Shown: in pieces, positions 5,512 through 5,858 of the stretch
How positions within the stretch are numbered: the first letter of the stretch is position 1
Layout of the letters: every line of letters starts with the position of its first letter
Assembly (NCBI GenBank): GCA_900752345.1
Contig: CAADVA010000193.1
Location: 1 to 5,858, forward strand
DNA: 5,858 nucleotides
From: an uncultured Collinsella sp.
GTDB lineage: Bacteria > Actinomycetota > Coriobacteriia > Coriobacteriales > Coriobacteriaceae
Direction of reading: 5' to 3'
Program-made: the position numbers and the translations under genes
The notes under the pieces: generated by a model
Seen by the model: the letters and a program-made list of their open reading frames with translations, nothing else
Told to the model about the DNA's origin: nothing
Databases searched by the model: none

Positions 5512-5858
5512 ATGGACAACACGATCATTCGCGACCTCTTTGCTAAAGACATCAACCGCTCCATCAACGGCGTGGTCAAGGTCCAGGATTCAAAAGATGG
5601 GTCCATCCGCCAGGAGCTTGACGAGTACGTGGTGACGCGCGAGTTGCAGAGGCACTTTGCCACGTTCTTCAAGGCCTACGGCGATGCCATCGATGTGCCC
5701 ACCGACAAGATCGGTGTGTGGATCAGTGGTTTCTTCGGTTCCGGTAAATCGCACTTCCTCAAGATGCTTAGCTACCTGCTCGAGAATCGCCAGATCGGCG
5801 GCAAGAGCGCCATCCGCCAATTTTACGGGCAGACCGTCGACCCCCTGGGCGGGGCAGC
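5512..5858 (+). CDS. brxC: BREX protein BrxC, P-loop ATPase, N-terminal part only
   Basis: The first 115 codons of a gene that runs off the right edge. BrxC (PglY-like) is a large AAA+-type ATPase of roughly 1,100-1,200 residues and a core BREX component. Visible here are the N-terminal segment IRDLFAKDINRSINGVVKV (6-24), typical of the family, a short helical region about 33-57, and the Walker A motif GFFGSGKS at 73-80 followed by HFLKML. Walker B and everything later lie outside the window. AAGGAG (5501-5506), five bases before the ATG, is the strongest ribosome site in the operon. A 78-base gap, with only a 5-bp hairpin (GCAGG 5446-5450 with CCTGC 5457-5461) and no T-run, separates it from brxB, so brxC can be translated on its own while sharing the transcript. 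Confidence 0.95.
   Translation, partial: MDNTIIRDLFAKDINRSINGVVKVQDSKDGSIRQELDEYVVTRELQRHFATFFKAYGDAIDVPTDKIGVWISGFFGSGKSHFLKMLSYLLENRQIGGKSAIRQFYGQTVDPLGGA

Noticed and set aside
1..5858. CRISPR arrays, tRNA or rRNA genes, insertion sequences, att sites
   Set aside because: I saw no regularly spaced repeats, no tRNA-like cloverleaf, no transposase and no long terminal repeats. The edges of the BREX island show no obvious target duplication within this window.

Overview
The window is GC-rich, densely coded bacterial DNA. I infer a Coriobacteriia-type actinobacterium (Collinsella or a relative), based on overall codon and GC style and on a short ACT-domain SerA next to SerC. This is an impression, not a database match. 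Two blocks run in opposite directions.

Left block, minus strand (1-3747). Reading with transcription, from right to left, there is a 57-residue protein that looks like a shortened type II antitoxin, with no toxin beside it. Then come serC (phosphoserine aminotransferase) and serA (3-phosphoglycerate dehydrogenase with a C-terminal ACT domain), which form a two-gene serine biosynthesis operon ended by a strong intrinsic terminator. Last is an M20 metallopeptidase of the ArgE/DapE group with its own promoter-like region; the left edge cuts it off. SerA and SerC carry out the first two committed steps from 3-phosphoglycerate to phosphoserine.

Middle (3748-4054). About 300 bases without a gene separate the divergent blocks. 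They hold an operator-like palindrome over a candidate promoter, a 9-bp leader hairpin and a ribosome-binding site facing right.

Right block, plus strand (4055-5858). This is the beginning of a BREX phage-defence operon in type 1 order: brxA (DUF1819), brxB (DUF1788) and the N-terminus of brxC, the large P-loop ATPase, cut by the right edge. The methyltransferase pglX, the phosphatase-like pglZ and brxL would be expected further right and cannot be seen.

The most notable signal is an uninterrupted run of ten G at 4080-4089, exactly at the 5' end of the brxA reading frame. A well-placed ribosome-binding site and GTG at 4043-4057 lie just upstream in a different frame. Losing one G (or gaining two) would join that start to brxA and add about 11 residues where BrxA proteins normally have them. 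As given, the frame stops after 21 codons. This is the layout of a phase-variable ON/OFF switch for the whole defence operon, with the given sequence in the OFF state.
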